In this document: positions 1 through 12,720 of the stretch, in pieces
Position numbering within the stretch: the first letter of the stretch is position 1
Layout of the letters: every line of letters begins with the position of its first letter
Origin: Heloderma charlesbogerti
Taxonomy: Eukaryota > Chordata > Lepidosauria > Squamata > Helodermatidae
NCBI GenBank assembly: GCA_026122225.1
Contig: JANEZZ010001954.1
Coordinates: forward strand, 1-64,000
Direction: 5' to 3'
DNA length: 64,000 bases
Notes under the pieces: model-generated
The model's input: only the letters and a program-made list of their open reading frames with translations
Databases searched by the model: none
Told to the model about the DNA's origin: nothing
Made by a program: the position numbers and the translations under genes

Positions 1-18
1 TTTTTTGTGTTTTCTACT

Positions 19-54
<36 letters not shown>

Positions 55-2903
55 TATATAAAGTATTTGTTGTTAAAGGTGTATGATGATGTTTTATGTT
101 CCATGTCATTTCCATTCATGTTTGTTACCCTTAGCTGTCTTTATGCTGCTTCCAGGTTTGGATCGTCTAGAGGCTATATCCTCCATTAGCTAGCCACCAG
201 TCAACGCCCCACCCCCACACAAACCAACCCAAAAAAAACAAACCCACAACCAAAACCCAAAAATATAATACCCCCCCAACACCCAAACCAAAAACAAACA
301 AAATAAAATAAAGAAAAATAAACTAAAAAAAAATGATAATAATATAGCTTGGTGTCCGGATCCCGCGTCCGCCCAGGTTGCGTCTGTTCGCCTGGTTGAG
401 CCAGTCGGCGATGCGCCGGTTGCTTGCCTGTTCCCAGACTGGTGTCCGCCCGTCCGCCGCAGGGTCCAGCAATGCTCTGTGCATGGGGTTCTCTTGCCGA
501 TGTTGGTCTTCCGAGGTGGGCGCCGAGTTGCCTTGCGGGCCAGGGGCCGAGTAGTTGGAGTTTGTTGGCCATGGGTGGACGTTGTTGTGCTGAGGGAGTT
601 GCTCGGTTTGTTAGGTAGTGTGTTCGTTCGGAGAGCTTCTGCCAGTGGTGCTGGGGGCCTTGTTCTCTCAGGGCTGGTTCTTGGACTGCGGGTTGGTCAT
701 CGGGAGTGTAGATTTTTGTTTGTGTTTTGTGGCCTTTGTGTTTATCAAGTGATATTTGGTTGAATGTGGTGTGTATTATGGTGATTGAAATATCGTTTGT
801 AGAATAGTTTTTTTAGTTTTGTTTCATTGTGTGTGGAGTTATTGTGTTTTTTTTAGCGGAGGTTACTGGGACTGTTAAGGACCATCTGGGAACTCGGTGG
901 CCATGTTTGACGGTCATGTGTGAAGATAGTTGGTGTTGATACTTGAGGTTTGAAGTTTTTTTTGTTTTGGTGGGTGGGGATTTTATTGTTGTTGGTTGTG
1001 GATTTTTTTGTTATTGTTTTTTTTTTTGTTTTCTTTTGATTTCTGGGGGACAGGGGGGGGGGGTGACGTCGGGCGGAAGCAGTTGTAATGGGGGTGTTCA
1101 TGGCGATTCTGTTTGTTTTTCTTTTTTTAATTTCTTTTTTATTTAGTTTTGTTAGTGTGTTGTTTGAATGTTTTTTTTTTTATGTTTAGTTTTTAATGTT
1201 TTGAGCGACGAAGGGAAATAAAAAATGATTGGTTTAAGTTATATTGTATATTTATTTGGTGTTGGTGTTGGGGTGTGAGGTGGGAATAAAGTTGTTGGTA
1301 TTTTTTTTTCTTTTTTTTTTTAGTTTTGGTTTATTAGTGATAGATTAGATAAATATACCACTATATATCATATCTGCTTCATTTTTCATATGATATCTCT
1401 AAAATCGACCTACGACTACCACGACTGATGGATAGTTTAGTTTGGCTTCTATTTATTACCCAGTCATAAGGGAGTGTGGAAGGACCTTTAGTTCTTCAAT
1501 ATTTTATACATTGTATAGTATTTTTTCTTACTTCTTATGGTTTTTTTTTTATTTTTTGTTAGCACGGGGGAATTTGTTTATATTTTTTGCGCATGCGTTG
1601 TTTTTAATTCCCCCCCCTTTTTTATTTTTATCATTAACTATGGGGAGGGCAAGTTGTGAAGGGCGCATGGAAAAGAGGGGGGAGGTAATGGAGGATTGTC
1701 AGATGCTGTTAAGTACAGTACCAGAGGAAGGCTGAAGGCGGCTCGGGAGTGGGTGGGGTTCGGGTAGCCTTGTCGTGTCAGGGTTGGGGCTGCGACCCGT
1801 TAGAGGTTGGGAAGGTCAGGATGCCGGGGAATGACGGGGGAGCTGGGTGAAGGTATTAGTGGTGGGTCTTCAGTGCTGACTCTCAGGCGTACCAGGGAGC
1901 TGCGGAGGGGCTGCCTGTGCGGGCGGGGCGTGGCATGTGCCGGGGTCCGCTCGGCGGGTAACGAGGGAGGGACGACCCCGCAGCCAGATCGGGGGCGCGG
2001 GGAGGCGGGATCAGAGGGTGGGGAGGGACCAGGCGGCTGCGACCGGGAGTCGGTGGACCGGGGGGGGGCGGCATGGGACGGGCCAGGATGCGCTGCTCTC
2101 AGCTGGGGGATCGCGTCGGCAGGGGCAATGGAATGGAATGGTCTAGTTTGGGATACATCCTTTTTTTTAAAAAAAAGAAAAAATAAAAAAAAAAAAAAAG
2201 AGATAACCAATTATCTAAAAAGAAAAGAAGATCCAGAAAAAATAAAAAAGAAAAAATAAAGTTATTCGCAGAAAAGCCTTTAAAAGTTCATAATCCTAGA
2301 TATCCGAGTTCTAATTTATTTACCCAGTTCTTGCCTGCTGTATTAGCTTTTCCAGGAAAAAAATTTCTTTCGTCTTAAATAATTATCGATCCTTCTATTA
2401 TTTCGTTTCCTTTCCCAGCCTAGTCCCTGTTCTGCCGAACTGTGTTTCCTTCGGACACCGCTTCCTGCCATTTCCTTCCTCCTTACTTGTTTCCTTCTTC
2501 TATTACAACCATCTTTATATTAAAAAAAAAAAAAACTGAGAGAAGAGGAACAAGAAAAATATTTTACTTATATTCCTTTTTTTTCTTTACCCTTTATCCA
2601 ATTTCACAGTTCCTATTCGCCATTATGAATCACATTCATCAGATGGTAAACGGGGAAAAATGAAGAAAACATTAAGCAGAGGGAGGAGGGGGAGAAAAAG
2701 GAGGGAAGGGATAAGATATAATTATTTTAACAGGAGAGGGAAGAAGAGGAAGGGAAAAGAGGAGGTCCTCCAGCTTCTTTCCAGTGTACCTAAATACGGT
2801 ATCCGGAGCTTCGTTCTTAGACGTGTTCCAGAATAACCAATGGGTGCCTTGGCAGGTCGTATGCGCAGAACTTTCCAGCTTTCGAGGGGAGAAAATATGA
2901 TAA

Positions 2904-3013
2904 AAAACAGAAAAAAAAAAAAAAAATAAAAAAAAAAAAAAAAAAAAAAAAAAGAATAACATAAAAAAAAAAAAAAAGAAAAAAAAAAAAAAAAAAAAAG
3001 ACAAAAAAGACAA

Positions 3014-3096
<83 letters not shown>

Positions 3097-3114
3097 AACT
3101 AAAAAAAAAAAACA

Positions 3115-3145
<31 letters not shown>

Positions 3146-3233
3146 AAAAAAAATAAAAAATAAACAAAAAAGAAAAAAAATAAAAACAAAAAAAAAATAA
3201 AAAAAAAAAAACAAAAAAAAAAAAAAAAAAAAT
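2904..3233. repeat. A-rich homopolymer block
   Basis: About 330 bases are almost pure A, interrupted only by single T, G or C bases. Read on the minus strand it gives a meaningless poly-Phe frame. It is far longer than a normal LINE or SINE tail, so an artefact is likely. Confidence 0.8.
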
Positions 3234-5705
3234 CTCCAGAGAATTAAGAATATTAAATTTCCTTCCCTATGAGCAATACAAATTTACCCAATTAAAAAAC
3301 TAACATAAATTATAAAAACCATAGTCGTCTCATTTATATATTACCCTTTGTAAAACAACGTCGTACTAGAGGTTCCTTTTTTAGTCATGCATCATCCCCT
3401 AGCTACTACCAGAGTGCACGGACCATCTTCCCACTTCTAATAACTACTAAAACACTCATTTTTCCCTCGTCCTGATGAGAACCTTGTAGTTGTTGAGCAT
3501 TAGTGCCCAGTCCTGCTTCCGTGTTTTAGTATGCTTGTTAGGGAAACAGTTTGTTAAGGGTTGTATTATTACGTGGTTTACAGATTTTACCTTTAGTAGG
3601 ACGACGAAAATATTGATACTTTTTTGACGTATATCACTTCCCCCTATAAAACATTCTGTTATAGGTAAGAAGAATTTAAATTGTCCAGAACGCTTTTTAT
3701 TTTTTCCACTCCTAGATTACTACCTTCCTATTCTAGTGCTTAGCTTCCTCAGCTTCGCATAGACGACGTACCTTTTTTACCAGTTTCTCCTTATTCCAGT
3801 ATGAGTAACCCCATTTGTTAATGTGTCCGCAAGTCCCTTATTCCGTGGATTTTTCGCACTAGGTCCTTCCTTCCTTTTTTTGGTGCTTCCTACCTCAAGA
3901 ACACCGAAGAGCTTTTTTCCCCTCAAACTTGTACCGTATATAGCAGGCTATTTTACCCCACACCTTGGTCCTAGGTTGCCGGCGCCGCCAGGGCTTTCCT
4001 GTCGTTCCTGCTCCATTTTTTCCATGTGGATTTGGCGTTGCGGATTCTTCCACTACGCCCAGGCGGTGCCGTGCTGCCGTTTGACACCAGCTCTGTCATA
4101 GTGATAGAGTTTGCTTATTTCCAAGTTGGTCCTTTCTCCATTTTGCCTGACGTTTGTTTTCCCGCCGTCGCCGGGAGGACTTCCGGAGGGCGCCGTTTTC
4201 CTCCAGCGTTCCTGATCTCCCATGTGTCCCTTCTCGGGGATGGGGAGGATTTTATGTGCATTCTGTTCGGTCCCCACTTCTATTCTTTTGCTATCCCCAC
4301 CAATGAGGGGTTGGGAGGGGGGATTCCAGCTTTCCACCAGCCTTGAGCTTGATCTTCCCAGTGGCATCCAGCTCCAGCTTCCCTCCCCGCCTCTCCAGCT
4401 GTGATCCTTCCTCCTCCCATTGTTCCGCAGCTGTTTCCTTGTTATTTTGGAGGATCTGATCTGCGGATTTCGACGATTCGTTTCCCGTGTATTCCTTCTT
4501 TCACCAGCTTTCATCTCGCCAGCTGGGATATCTTTGATGGAGTTTTTTCCAGGCTTTTTCTCTGACGCGCCCGTTTTCCTTCAGCTTTCCGTGTCCCGTG
4601 ATTCCTGAGGGGACCTTGATCCGCGATTTTGACTTATTCCAGCTTTCTTCTTGCCGATTTTCTCCCTTGATTTCCCTCAGCTTCATCTCTGACATTGAGT
4701 GATTTTCCCCGCTCCGCCAGCCGTTCGGTCGAGCTTTCTTTCCTGTATTTTTCCGGGTGCCCTGGTGCCTTCCTTTGAATCCTTGGTTGTTTTTCTCTGT
4801 CGCCTGGCGCCTGGGGCCCACGTTGGGGGGGACCTGCGACAGCGTTTTGTTTGAGAATTGGACGTTTGTCCAGTTTCATCCATGGGCCCAGAAGCGACTT
4901 TCAATGGAGCTACGGTTTGAGTGCCATGAGTTCTGGGGGCGTCGTCTCGTAGCCGTTCAGCTTGAATGGCCGCCCTTTATGTGGTTGGGGGGGGGGGGCG
5001 TGAAGGGGGAAGCTGCTCGCGGGGGCGGGCCTGGGCCGGGGGCAGGGCGGTGGCAGTCTCAGATGGGTTACGTGGGTTTTTTTCCCTTTTAGTTTTTTAT
5101 TTTTTTTTATTTATTATTTAAATTCCCAACTCCCCCTCCCCCTAACTCTTTGGTCCCCATCTGGGCTCGGCCCAATACTGGCTCTCCTATCCTTATTTCT
5201 CCCTTTCTTCACTGTTGGAGTGCCTGTTTGTTATTAAAAATAGCCAAACCAACCAAACCAAAGAAATAATACTTCTCTATTTGTTGTGAATGTTCCGTTT
5301 CGCCTCGTTGTTTCCCCCTTTTTTTCTGCTTTTTTTTTGTCCCGCTTTTCGTCTTTTATATTTTACACCAAGGCCACATAGACCCACCTACGCAAGGGTG
5401 TTTATCTCATAAGCTTAGTTGGCTCCTCCATTTTATTCCAGAGCTTATGTGCATAACATATTCAACATATGTCCCCATTAAAGATGGACCTCAGTTTTTT
5501 CTTTTTTAGGTTTTTAAAGAGATTCAGGGTTAGCGTCTTTCTTTATAGAGTTGTCCCCACGATACTTTACCAGATTATTTGTAAATATTAGTCCTATTCA
5601 GCCATTTTCCTAGTTCGTTTTTTTTTTGCCTGGTTCCTGATTTTCCTTTAATACACCAGGAGTTTTTGAGATTATAATTTTAAAGGACCACTACTTACTG
5701 CCATT

Positions 5706-6066
5706 ACCCCCCCCCCTCCCCCCCTCTCCACCCCCACCCCACACCACACCCCCCCCCCCCCACCCCACCCACACCCCCCCCCCCCCCCCCCCACTCACCA
5801 CTTCCTACCATCCCCCCCACTTTATTGTCCTCCCGCAGCCTCTGCCTCCCTGCACTCACACCACCCCCCACACCCACCCCCCCCCCACCCACACTTTATA
5901 CCCCCCCCCCCCCCCCCCCCCACAACCACACAATCCTTCCCTCCCCCACCCACACACACAAACCCCCCAACACCCCCCCCACACACACCCCCACACACAC
6001 ACCCCCCCCCACACCCCCCCCCAACCCCACACACACACCCCCCCCACACAACCCCCCACACACACA
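5706..6066. repeat. C-rich / CA low-complexity block
   Basis: Runs of C are broken by single A or CA/CACA units for about 360 bases. The Gly/Cys/Val frames on the minus strand and Pro/Thr/His frames on the plus strand are composition artefacts. Confidence 0.8.
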
Positions 6067-8500
6067 CTTATTTCAATATTAAAAGCTGACTTTTTTCATT
6101 TATTTCAGATGCGTTTCTTTTGTTTTTTGGCTTTTGGGCTTTGGCACCTTCGTTTTTTTTTTGGTTTTTTTGTGGTGTTGTTTTCAGTTTCCAGGTTTGC
6201 CAGACTATTTTTAACCTATTTTGTTTTTTGCCCAGGGCTATCTTGTTCCTGTTTCCTAGTTTTTTTTTTTTGTTTTGCCATCCTTTTTTATTTTTTTTTT
6301 TGTGCCATTATATTGAATCACTTTTTTTTGCGTTGCCATTTTGCCATATTGATGTATGTGCGCATGCCCTCCCTCCCACTTTTCCAGCCTTCTCGCTATC
6401 CGGGGCCGTAACCTTAGTAGAATAATTAATAAATAGATAAAATAAATAAGCACCTTCTGTCTGACACCTCTTTAACTTCAAACAGATGTCCATTACAGGC
6501 AGTTTCTGTTTTCCTTTTTCCAAGTTCCTATAGTTTTCCTGCGTTGCTATTCCTTCCAATCCAGCAAGCCTTTTGTTTCCAGGCCCTTAGTTTTGATACC
6601 ATTATATATCTCCTCCACTCTTAAGACAGGCTATTTCCTTTCTTTTGCATCCTTCGATTTTATTCTCCCGCCTCCTTCTAGCAATTTTTGATAAGGCTAT
6701 GTCTCGAATTTCTTTGCAATGTTGGCCCCTCCCTTTAAGTCTCCATTCACAAGTATGGCAGTTAGATTTTAAGTTAGTTACGTTTGGGATTATTAAAATC
6801 TCTCCAATCTCCAGGGGGCCTGTGTGGCCTAGGTGGCTTCCTAGGCCTATTGCACCAGCTTTATTTCACCTCCTCTTTAGATCAAACCTCACATCTCGGG
6901 TTCAGGGGGAGGTCTACCCTCTTGGCAGATAAAGCGATTCCCCTCTCACTTTCAAAGGATTGCTGAGAGCTACATGTAGCAGGAGGGTGTATTATTGGAA
7001 CGGTAGTGATTTTGTGTGTCGGTTCATTTGAAATGAGGTGTTTGTTGTTGTTTTTGGGTACGGTTTTACGCGTCCTGTTGTATGTGAAATATTGACCTCC
7101 TCCTATGTAATAGACAAAAGAACATGAACTCGGAGAAAAAAGGAAAGGAAAAGGATAGGAAAGGAAACGGAATGGAGGGAAGAAGGAAAAAAGGTGATCA
7201 GAGCGAAGCGAATGTTCCTGTGATATACCGGAAAAGCAGATTCCAGCCAGAACCGCTTCTTTATATGGTTATTCCAGTGAGATTATATCTCACCGTCAAT
7301 TGGTAAACCAAGCTGTCCTCTCTGTTAGAGTGCGTATCCAGTGCCAATTTGGATTATTTTGAAGCCTTCCTCTCTTCCTGAGAGTAGTCTTGGTAGTTGT
7401 TTACATTTGCAGAGTCTCTCTCCCGCCTCTCTCCCTTGTGATTGTTTTTTTTTTGTTTTTTTCAGTGTGTGGAGACAGAAAGAAAAGAAAGAAGAGAAAG
7501 AAGAAGCGAGAGAAAAGAAGAAGGAAGAAGCGATGTATTTTTAAAAATTTTTTTTAATTATTTTATTTATTTTATTTTTTCTAATATAAGATTTTGATAA
7601 AAAATGGTCGACGATTAGACAACCCCACAGCCTGGGAAAGGGTTCTCTACATTTATTGTTTAGTACAGCCACCTACTTTTTCACTCGATCAGGGCAATCT
7701 TTCCCATTCAGGATTTCTACCACCTCATGTTGCTTTTGAGACTCGCTGTCCATTGTTATTTTTAGTTTCCAGTACCTTAGCACAAGGCCCAAACTAGGTG
7801 GTATGACAATTGAAAGAATGAAAAATATTTGCTCCCTAGCAGGGGAAGTTGGGTTAATGTGTTAAGTTGTTAAGTAGGGGAGTTTTGTTAAGTTCCTTTT
7901 TCCGTTTTTTGAGGTGGTGTGTATTCCTAATCCAGGGAATTTACCCAGATTCTCTTCTGCAAAAAACAAAAAAGCTAGTTATAAGGTCTATATAATGCGG
8001 GTTTGGTTAGGAACAGGAAAACAAATTTTTTAGTTCTCCCACCTTTACTTACGCCCCTCCTTCATTTCATGCCACATTCACATGTTTTGTGACCCATCCT
8101 TCTAGAGGCTCTCCTGCGCATTATCATATGCTTATTCTTTCTTGTTTTGTACTCGCACACAACTTCTGTTAAGTACATTACTGATGCTGGTTTAAAATAC
8201 AGATAACCAGCTTACCAACACCAGTGTTTCAAAGTGCCCCAGGGAAGTGGGCCCAAAGTTTTCTATCGTTTGGTGGATTTGCTTGTGGCACACTATATTA
8301 AAGAAAACAAGGTGGTGATTCCCCCATACCCTTTCACAGTCATGCAATTTTAAGGACTGTGGTTTTTGGTACAGTAGGTTTGTGGGTTTAAAGTTCGGGG
8401 GAATGGGGAACTTCTCAATGGCAAGATACTTCCCTATGTTAGGGAGCAATCCTAGGGATCGCCCCCTAGATAGTCCCCCCTTCTTGTAGTGTTTTTAAGT

Positions 8501-10234
8501 CTCCAAACTCGGGGTCTCGTTTTACAGTAGCAGTTTACAAGTTCTTGATATGCACGAAGTATCCAGTACAGATGCGGGGGGAAAGGAGGAAGAGGCGGGG
8601 CAAGGCGCGCAGCGGCCATGATCTTCCTCCAGTGTTTCCAGCGGTCGCGCGCTCATCTCTTGCCTCTGCCTTTTTCTGCCACACCCTCCCCCTCCTCGCA
8701 TTTCAGGTAGATGGGGGCCTTTTTTCTCCCATCTAGCTGAAGGCATCGTGATGGGGAGGAGATGACGAGGAGATTGAGAAGAGGAAGATTGTGAATGAGA
8801 GGGGGGGGGAGAGAAGAGGACGTGAGGAGAGAGAATGCAAGCTGGCCTCTCCGTTCCCTTCCCTGCCCACAGGATCACCCCCTTTGTGACCTTGGAGAGG
8901 CAGCCAGGCCAGCTGCGAGGGGAGGGGAGTGCGAATTCCCGGACTCTGTCTAGGAGCCATAGGAGCTCCATCACTTGGTAAGTAATAGCAATCTATGGTA
9001 GCTGATATGGAGTAGGGAAGATATTCCCTAAACTATAGTTTTATGGCCTTGGGTATTACATAGGAAAGGTGGGATATCAATGTAATCAGGAAGGCAAGCT
9101 GTTACTTAAAAGACAACGCTGCTGGTTTGTTTCTAAATTGATACCCCACTTTTCCATATTTAATGCCTAAGGCATACGACCATAGTCTGGGGAAATACCT
9201 TCTCCACTCAGTGCGGAGTAGGTATTTATTTTAAACAGTTCTGTGCTGCCCTTCGGTTCAAAATGTCTAGGGTCGTTAACTATTATATACAAGAATAACA
9301 GTAAAAGGCAGTGCTAAAAACTGCCATGTTCTTGATTTCATGGTGAAAACTGGACATTATTTTAAGGGGGAGATTCAGTTGCAATTCACACACGTGCAAT
9401 TTAATTTAATTTAATTGCAATTAAAGCCACCTGTGGATAATCTAAAATACTTCTAGATACAAACACCCATAGATAATCTAAAATAACACACAATAGAGGG
9501 CTTTATAGCTTTAAAAACAAGATGGGAACTTTGCAAGCTTAAAAGCAACAGAATCTTCTTTTTTAAAAGCCATATTTTTTTTCTTAAGAGAAGGACAACG
9601 ACTCTAAATATAGGGGGCATGTTTTATTGACCTCTTTGAACAACAGTATTAACAATATTATGAATAAACTTTCAAGTTTGTGAGAATTCTTAACCATCTG
9701 CTCTAAAAAAAATTATCCAGGAAGTAGTGGGAAAGTACTGCAGCAATGAATGGAAGGTTAGGTCTTCACCCCCTAGTAACAAAACTAGGCAGTAACTATG
9801 GGTGGAGCAACAGCAGCCATAGAAGGAGAAGAAAAAACTGGCCATGGTCTTCTCTGGTACGTTGGTCATCTATTTCACCCATTGCGGTATACCAGAGATC
9901 TGCCCCATACTCTCTTCATTGGTTAGTTGGCACAATTGTGTAACTGTTGCAGACCCAGAGCCAAACTACACATTACATCCCAGATCTCTGAATGAATCTC
10001 CTGACATTGATGTTCACTAAATGTAGTCTCCCAAACTGGATCAGAGTAGTGGTACTGGGGTGTGTGTGTGTGGTGTGTGGTGGGGGGAGTTAACACCCCT
10101 GCCTTGCCGTTTCCCAACTTAGATGGCTTCCTCCCCACGCTGCTGTTTGTCCCACAAGGGGGAATGGGGGATGGGGACACAGATACCTGTACAGTATTCT
10201 GGAATCTGTACTTTGATTAACTAATATTATCCTA
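8501..10234. other. Intergenic; no gene recognised
   Basis: The sequence becomes ordinary vertebrate-like DNA here. A GC-rich patch near 8,570-8,960 has a 150-residue minus-strand frame, but it resembles no family and has purine-rich bias. A short (GT)n run lies at about 10,059-10,083. No exon-like frame with splice sites was recognised. Confidence 0.5.
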
Positions 10235-10592
10235 TAGGGTGGCCACATGCATCACAAAAAAGAGTAAATTCATCTCCAAAGGAGGCAAAAGATACAGATT
10301 TGCATAAAATTTGCATATGCTAATTTATAGAAAAATATACAAATGTATTAATATAATTTAAATAGAAATAAAACACATTTCACCATTATGGGAAACACAA
10401 TGACCAAGTGACCTGTATGCCTGCTCAGTCTTTTGTCTAGGCACCAACAGTTGATGGGCAAATTCAAGGCCCCTGCTCTCCCTTCTTTTGCTTTCTTATC
10501 TTTAAACCAGACTTGGCTGGACAGCCTTTGAAATAGAGGATGCCTTCACACAGAGGACTGTCCACAGTAAAATAGGACACATGGCCACCCTA
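10235..10592. mobile_element. hAT-like MITE, TIR TAGGGTGGCC, copy 1
   Basis: The ends are inverted repeats (TAGGGTGGCCACATG and CATGGCCACCCTA). The flanking 8-mers TTATCCTA and TTATTCAA agree at 6 of 8 positions, compatible with an aged 8-bp hAT duplication. The interior, including GATGGGCAAATTCAAGGCCC-like sequence, is shared with the copy at 38,721-39,050. There is no coding capacity, so it is non-autonomous. Confidence 0.7.
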
Positions 10593-12063
10593 TTATTCAA
10601 AGCAACCAGAACTCCCTGCTCCCTGAATTTTGAAGGAGAAAGTCTGTTGGCATCTAAGAATGCTGCTACACACTGCTCATATTGGATCCAACACCACTCA
10701 CAGCAAGAACCAGTAAAATTTGCAACAGTCTACAACAAATGTGTGATTGTGTATGTCACCTTAGAAAGCATGAAGCCATTTCCAATTATGGTGTGCAATG
10801 CAATCTTTATTCAGAATAATTTTTTAAAAATGTTTGACTTCATTTTCAGACTTCCCCTCTTAGAAATATTTCCTTCTTCAATGGAAATAGTCTCTTACAA
10901 ACAATGTAAAGAGTTAATACAAACGGCAGATATATGAAATAATAATTTGTATATTACTTACATGTCAATCTAAGCCAACCACAGAAATGCAGATTCCCAG
11001 GATAACTTTCAAATGAATCACCTTTTAAAAAAGTATGAGGGATGCATACAGTTTTGTCTTTATATCTGCGCTTGGAGGGTTTTTTTTAGCGGTGGCTTTA
11101 ATGTCCTTTTTTTAATAGAATAGCTTCAAAGAGACAGGAGACTGGAGGCCCACCCCAAGAGGGTTGTGAGTACAGAGCACCTATACGATGGCATAGCTTA
11201 TCAATCTAAATCCAGCCTCAGTTGCCCATGGTCCCTAGCTCTGATCTCACATTCCATAACAACCTAAAATTATCAAGATAACTGAGAACTGAATATCTAA
11301 AAGCATTATTGTACTGTAAATTTCCTGTGTCCTTGATGTTCCATTGAATAATTTCCAGTTTAGTACTACAGTGGTAAGTTAGGCATTGGGGAAGCTCTTC
11401 TCTTATGCAGCTGGGAACATAAGAGAAAACTGTGTGAACAGTAGGATTCATTATGTTGAGAATACCAATCTACACAGGGTCTCTACCAAGATCTGTGCTG
11501 ATAACTTCTAGTCCAAAGGTATCAGAGGATCAGGAACAGAATATGAGGAATGGCAAGTTTGGTGAAAAATGGTAGCATCAAAGAGAGCCAATGATGAACA
11601 GTAGCTCTTCTTTGAGGTACTTTTTCTACCACTTCCTGTCTGGTGCTATCATCACTACAGGGATGGAGATATCTGGAAGTGCCCGCACAGGGAAACACAC
11701 CTCGCTGTACTTAAATTATGACTTGACCGCTTTTAAAATTTCATTTGGTTAGATTTTATATAGCTGTTTGTTCATAAATCAGCCCTTCGTGTTTAACTCT
11801 TTTTCTGTCATTCACAGCCTATACACCAAGCTCTTCCTCATATCAGACAATATTCTTAATCTAGTGGATAGCCTCAAAAAGGCTGATGGATTTAATAGCA
11901 GTATTTGTACACAAATGTGATTAAGTGCAAAGTGAAGACATAAAATTGGGATAATTTAACTATTAAAGGGCAAAAAATACTAAACCAAAAAATTCCTGCC
12001 CTCCCTGGCCACTTTGTTATCCATACCTCTGTACTATGGCATGAGGTAGCCAATTGGTAGAGG
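10593..12063. other. Intergenic; no gene recognised
   Basis: AT-rich unique-looking sequence. Short frames such as 10,581-10,937 plus and 11,218-11,451 minus have no recognisable domain and no exon context. Confidence 0.5.
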
Positions 12064-12433
12064 TTACAATAGGTGTTAGGGGCCGCGGTGGCTTAGTGGT
12101 TAAGACGCTGAACTGCAGACCGGAAGGTCGGCAGGACAGCAGTTCGAGACCCGAGTGCCGCGTGACGGAGTGAGCTCCCATCTTTAGTCCCAGCTCCTGC
12201 CAACCTAGCAGTTCGAAAGCAAGAAATTGCAAGTAGATAAATAGGTACCGCCTCGGCGGGAAAGGTAACAGCGTTCCGTGCACCTTGGTGTTCAGTCACG
12301 CCGGCCACATGACCACGGAAGCGTCTTCGGACCGCGCTGGCTCTTCAGCTTAGAAACGGGGATGAGCACCGCACCCTAGAGTTGGACATGACTTGTTGGG
12401 GACACCTTTACCTTTTTTTTACAATAGGTGTTA
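12064..12433 (+). mobile_element. Sauria-type tRNA-derived SINE with target duplications
   Basis: The element proper spans about 12,079-12,418. Its head (GGCCGCGGTGGCTTAGTGG) carries a tRNA-like A box, followed by a B box near 12,141 (AGTTCGAGACC). The body is typical of Sauria SINEs (CCAACCTAGCAG, GGCCACATGACCACGG, GAGCACCGCACCCTAGAG), and the tail ends GGACACCTTTACC plus a T-run. It is flanked by an exact duplication, ACAATAGGTGTTA, at 12,066-12,078 and 12,421-12,433; TTACAATAGGTGTTA also matches, so the duplication may be 15 bp. Such SINEs are known to use the BovB LINE machinery. The copy looks young, with clear boxes and an intact duplication. Confidence 0.88.
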
Positions 12434-12447
12434 CATAAATAATTCAG

Positions 12448-12606
12448 GGGACAGCAGAGGATGAGATGGCTAGATAGCATCACTGATGCAATGAATAAGA
12501 ACTTGAGCACGCTCCGGGAGAGAGCGCAGGACAGGAAGGCCTGGCGTGCTATGGTCCATGGGGTCACAAAGAGTCGGACACGACTGAACGACTGAACAAC
12601 AACAAC
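12448..12606 (+). mobile_element. 5-prime-truncated BovB LINE tail
   Basis: The 3-prime 160 bases match, on the opposite strand, the 3-prime end of the full BovB at 18,305-21,520 (GAGATGGCTAGATAGCATC, GGTCACAAAGAGTCGGACA). It ends in ACAACAACAA and is bracketed by an exact 11-bp duplication, AAATAATTCAG, at 12,437-12,447 and 12,607-12,617. It encodes only the extreme C-terminus of the BovB protein. Confidence 0.88.
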
Positions 12607-12720
12607 AAATAATTCAGTAATTGCCACCAGATGTAAGGTTCACAAACGATAAAATAAAATGGAAGAAATATGCCAGTTGCTATCACAGTAAAATGTAATT
12701 GCTTAGATTTTTCCTCAGGT

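Larger units (their letters stand above)
1..8500. other. Low-complexity, strand-asymmetric stretch; probable poor-quality assembly end
   Basis: No gene or repeat family could be recognised here, although the rest of the window has a recognisable repeat about every kilobase. Base use changes in blocks: G/T-rich to about 1.8 kb, T-rich near 2.3-2.6 kb, nearly pure A near 2.9-3.2 kb, pyrimidine-rich to about 6 kb, then gradually more ordinary towards 8.5 kb. Homopolymers are abundant. The open frames are by-products of these runs (Phe-rich, Gly/Cys-rich, Pro/His-rich) and resemble no protein family. I read it as an error-rich consensus or contig end. A genuine degenerate satellite cannot be excluded. 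Confidence 0.55.

Noticed and set aside
2672..3214. 180-residue minus-strand open frame
   Set aside because: Almost pure Phe from an A-rich block; composition artefact.
5704..6082. Gly/Cys-rich and Pro/His-rich frames on both strands
   Set aside because: They come from C-run and CA low complexity, with no start context or domain.
8522..8974. 150-residue minus-strand frame as a possible exon
   Set aside because: Purine/pyrimidine-biased sequence, no family resemblance, no convincing splice sites considered in context.
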